From Candidatus Pelagibacterales bacterium (GTDB lineage Bacteria > Pseudomonadota > Alphaproteobacteria > TMED109), in NCBI GenBank assembly GCA_002732015.1, contig PCCU01000011.1, forward strand, positions 1 to 8,323: 8,323 bases of DNA, in the 5' to 3' direction. The translations under genes were made by a program, and so were the position numbers. Positions within the stretch are counted from its first letter, which is position 1; the number at the start of each line of letters is the position of its first letter. Positions 6,460-8,323 of this stretch are shown here, piece after piece. The notes below the pieces were generated by a model. It had not been told where the DNA came from. It saw only the letters and a list, made by a program, of their open reading frames with translations, and did not search any database.

Positions 6460-7716
6460 TTAGGGTCTTTTCATATTGCAAGTAGTATCAAGAGTGATAT
6501 CTTCCATAGGTATATTTCCAACATTTACATAAGACATATCAAAATCTTGACCTCTATACATTATCGACTGTTCAGCTTTAGGTGAAACTAATAGTGCTTG
6601 CATATCAAAATGCATTTGATGGTCGTCTTTTCTCATAACTGCTTTTCCTCCATCAACACTTTTTGCCTCCATTCCTTCTAAAGTATAAGCAATATCCTTA
6701 GGTTCATAAGAGTTTGTTTTTTCAATTGCAGACTTTAACATTTCAAACATAAAACGTATCCTATCTGCATCTGGAGTAAAGCCAGCTGACTCAATGTGAC
6801 CTTTTTCATATTCTTTGTACCATGATGGAGCATTAGAATTAGTTGGATTAAACTCTTTTACTACTACTACGTCATTGAAAAGCAGATTTTTTTCCATTGC
6901 AGCCATTCCAGCTGGTTGAGAAATATAAATTCCAAATAACTTTACTTTTACACCTGCATCCTTTAATGTATTTACAAATCTGTAGGCATCAGGCCCCCAA
7001 TTACCTGTTAATACTGTGTCTGCTCCACTTAATTTGATTTTTGTAACATAGGGATTAAAATCTTGAACTTTTCCAAAAGGTGGAATTAATTCATCTCCTA
7101 CAATTTCAATATTTGGAGCATTTTTCTTTAACATTCTAGTGGCTGCTTCTTTAAATGTTTGTCCATAAACATAATTTTGATTAAACAGATAAACTTTTTT
7201 AACAGAATTATCTTTAGACATATGAGATACGAGACCTGCTACTTTCATATCAACATTTGAGTCAAATCTAAAATGAAAAAATGTACAATTTTCATTTGTA
7301 AAACTAGTAGTTACTGCAGAATGATTCAAAAAAAGTACTTCTTTTCCTGGGTTTCTAGCATTATATTTTTCTAACTGTTTAATAATATTAAGAGCATGGC
7401 TTGAGCCTCCACCTTGTGTAATAAACCTAATTCCATCATCAATTGCTTTTCTCAATAATTCTGTAGTTTTTTCTGCCTTCATAGCGTTGTCCATGGGAAC
7501 AATTTCTATCATTCTACCGTTTATTCCACCATTTTTATTTATTACAGATGCTGAATAAGTAACAATGTCAATAATATCTTTACCTACAGCAGCGTAGGGA
7601 CCTGACAAAGGTTCAATTGCAGCTATTTTAATTGGACCACTTGTTTCTTTTTTTTCACAAGCAATTAAAAAAATTAAACCAAAAATAGTTATAAAAAAAA
7701 TTTTTAAATTTTTCAT
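6460..7716 (-). CDS. HAAT-type ABC transporter substrate-binding lipoprotein (LivK-like)
   Basis: The 418-residue protein is a periplasmic ligand-binding protein of the Leu/Ile/Val-binding family (type I fold). Residues 1-20 are a lipoprotein signal: a Lys-containing start, a hydrophobic core, then LIAC with C20 as the lipidated Cys, followed by E21. The mature part begins PIKIAAIEPLSGPYAAVG (28-45), the standard family opening, followed by NGGINGRMIEIV (62-73). YGQTFKE (184-190) and GPDAYRF (241-247) are further family landmarks. The HAAT-like end (MRKDDHQMHF, 361-370) and TTCNMKRP at the C-terminus place it in a subgroup of long binding proteins that can bind carboxylates, aromatic acids or amides as well as amino acids. 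C144 and C413 could form a disulfide. An AGGGAG ribosome site 6 nt before the ATG is the best in the window, fitting the need for more binding protein than permease. Binding protein and transporter role are secure; ligand unknown. Confidence 0.92.
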   Translation of the reverse strand: MKNLKIFFITIFGLIFLIACEKKETSGPIKIAAIEPLSGPYAAVGKDIIDIVTYSASVINKNGGINGRMIEIVPMDNAMKAEKTTELLRKAIDDGIRFITQGGGSSHALNIIKQLEKYNARNPGKEVLFLNHSAVTTSFTNENCTFFHFRFDSNVDMKVAGLVSHMSKDNSVKKVYLFNQNYVYGQTFKEAATRMLKKNAPNIEIVGDELIPPFGKVQDFNPYVTKIKLSGADTVLTGNWGPDAYRFVNTLKDAGVKVKLFGIYISQPAGMAAMEKNLLFNDVVVVKEFNPTNSNAPSWYKEYEKGHIESAGFTPDADRIRFMFEMLKSAIEKTNSYEPKDIAYTLEGMEAKSVDGGKAVMRKDDHQMHFDMQALLVSPKAEQSIMYRGQDFDMSYVNVGNIPMEDITLDTTCNMKRP

Positions 7717-7722
7717 CAGAAT

Positions 7723-7728
7723 CTCCCT
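7723..7728 (-). promoter_or_regulatory. Strong ribosome binding site AGGGAG for the binding-protein gene
   Basis: AGGGAG on the minus strand lies 6 nt before the ATG at 7716, in the 29-bp gap after the thioesterase gene. It is the closest match to the Shine-Dalgarno consensus in the window and fixes the start of the lipoprotein signal peptide. Confidence 0.65.
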
Positions 7729-7745
7729 TTTTTCGCATTTTTACA

Positions 7746-8174
7746 TTAAATTTGATGTTTATCAATATTTATTATTTGCCATGTACCAGTAGAAGAAAAA
7801 ACTAACTGTTTTTTTATATACATTTCTATATCTACAAAAACTAATCTTTTTCCGTATTTTTTTACTTTCCCTATAGCTTCTAACCAAGAACCAATAGGAA
7901 CAGGTCTAATAAATTGTGAATTTAAATTTATTGTTACTATTCCTTTTTTTACTGTATTATATGCAAAAAATCCACCTACTGAGTCAGCATAAGCCATCAA
8001 AAATCCTCCATGAGCCACTTCATTTAAATTTGACTGATAGTTTTCTACGTAAGTTCCAAAAACAGTATCCGGAAAAGCTTTTTTTAAAAAATATGGTCCA
8101 ATATGTGCCGCAAATTTTCCTTCAATAGTTTTGTATGCTTTATAGCCTCTAGGGATTTGCAATTTATTTTTCAT
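7746..8174 (-). CDS. PaaI-like hotdog-fold acyl-CoA thioesterase
   Basis: The 142-residue cytoplasmic protein matches the PaaI/4HBT thioesterase family in length and motif. NEVAHGGFLMAYADSVGG (51-68) corresponds to the family's N-x3-HGG...D pattern, with N51, H55-G56-G57 and D64 in the catalytic helix region. ITINLN-like strand sequence (VTINLNSQFIRP, 80-91) and LEAIGKVKKYGKRLVFVDIE (98-117) form the central sheet of the hotdog. Members hydrolyse acyl-CoA, often aromatic or short-chain, freeing CoA when catabolism stalls. As first gene of the transporter/CoA-transferase operon it may act on the CoA ester made by the CaiB-like enzyme; that link is inference from position. No Shine-Dalgarno sequence precedes the ATG at 8174. 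TTATAT lies 6 nt before the ATG, so a leaderless transcript is possible. Some PaaI-like proteins have no known substrate, and this one could be general housekeeping. Confidence 0.85.
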   Translation of the reverse strand: MKNKLQIPRGYKAYKTIEGKFAAHIGPYFLKKAFPDTVFGTYVENYQSNLNEVAHGGFLMAYADSVGGFFAYNTVKKGIVTINLNSQFIRPVPIGSWLEAIGKVKKYGKRLVFVDIEMYIKKQLVFSSTGTWQIINIDKHQI

Positions 8175-8219
8175 AATGATATATAAATATATATTTATTA
8201 AAAAAAGTATAGTTTTATT
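8175..8219. promoter_or_regulatory. Short divergent promoter region with a 16-bp palindrome
   Basis: Only 45 bp separate the ATGs of the thioesterase operon (-) and the isomerase-like gene (+), so both promoters, or at least their -10 boxes, must lie here. A perfect 16-bp palindrome, ATAAATATATATTTAT, spans 8183-8198. Overlapping -10-like words are present at 8206-8213: TATAGT on the plus strand (8208-8213), 6 nt before the plus ATG, and TATACT on the minus strand (8206-8211), 31 nt before the minus ATG. No clear -35 boxes and no Shine-Dalgarno sequence for either gene were seen. The palindrome may be an operator or merely AT-rich sequence. Confidence 0.45.
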
Positions 8220-8323
8220 ATGAAAATAATAGATTTTTATTATGATTATGGAAGTCCTACTGCATATTTAGCATGGACTCAATTAGCAAAGGCAGATAAT
8301 AATAAATTTCAAATAAACTACAA
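8220..8323 (+). CDS. 2-hydroxychromene-2-carboxylate isomerase-like protein (5' end only)
   Basis: The open frame from ATG at 8220 to the window edge gives 34 residues without a stop, starting MKIIDFYYDYGSPTAYLAW. The pattern IDFYxDxGSPxxYLA is the first strand and active-site turn of HCCA isomerases (DsbA/kappa-GST fold), where the Ser of GSP (here S12) binds glutathione or acts in the reaction. The classic member, NahD, works in naphthalene degradation, but many bacterial relatives with no known substrate lie in CoA or aromatic catabolic clusters. Position next to a carboxylate-type transporter and CoA enzymes fits that theme. Too little is visible to rule out another DsbA-family thiol oxidoreductase such as FrnE, although the CxxC of those proteins is replaced here by GSP. 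There is no ribosome binding site; a -10-like TATAGT sits 6 nt upstream, suggesting leaderless translation. Confidence 0.75.
   Translation, partial: MKIIDFYYDYGSPTAYLAWTQLAKADNNKFQINY

Noticed and set aside
7916..8128. Plus-strand open frame of 70 codons
   Set aside because: Antisense shadow of the thioesterase gene; Leu-rich low-complexity start without a ribosome site.

Overview
The window is about 30% G+C, with A/T-ended codons, very short intergenic gaps and Alphaproteobacteria-like protein families. This suggests a streamlined marine alphaproteobacterium (SAR11, AEGEAN-169/HIMB59 or SAR116-like). That placement is inference from composition and gene style; the window carries no rRNA or other marker that would settle it.

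Layout. (1) Positions 1-574, minus strand, are one uninterrupted reading frame. It begins as an enoyl-CoA hydratase/isomerase (crotonase) and, at about codon 70, becomes the helicase part of the primosomal protein PriA, running off the left edge. (2) A 75-bp AT-rich divergent region (575-649) separates it from a plus-strand nitronate monooxygenase/2-nitropropane dioxygenase-family flavoprotein (650-1615). (3) A convergent seven-gene minus-strand block (8174 down to 1620) reads: PaaI-like thioesterase, lipoprotein substrate-binding protein (LivK type), permeases LivH and LivM, ATPases LivG and LivF, and a class III (CaiB/BaiF) CoA-transferase. Gaps are 29 bp or less and several genes overlap, so it looks like one operon. 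(4) A 45-bp divergent region (8175-8219) precedes the 5' end of a plus-strand 2-hydroxychromene-2-carboxylate isomerase-like (DsbA-fold) gene cut by the right edge.

How the genes may work together. The transporter is a complete branched-chain/hydrophobic amino-acid (HAAT) type ABC importer, a family that also takes up aromatic and aliphatic carboxylates and amides. It is flanked by a CoA-transferase, a hotdog acyl-CoA thioesterase, a crotonase fragment, an FMN oxygenase-like protein and an HCCA isomerase-like protein. The neighbourhood therefore suggests uptake of an organic acid, loading onto CoA and degradation. The substrate cannot be read from the sequence.

Most notable points. The crotonase-PriA join is in frame and is either a real rearrangement or an assembly or amplification chimera. 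The LivF ATPase has Arg in place of the Walker A Lys, and the site it would form with LivG also has a non-canonical signature motif and no switch His, so the importer may have one degenerate and one canonical ATP site. No tRNA, rRNA, CRISPR array, insertion sequence or convincing intrinsic terminator was seen. No stretch longer than 300 bp lacks a gene.
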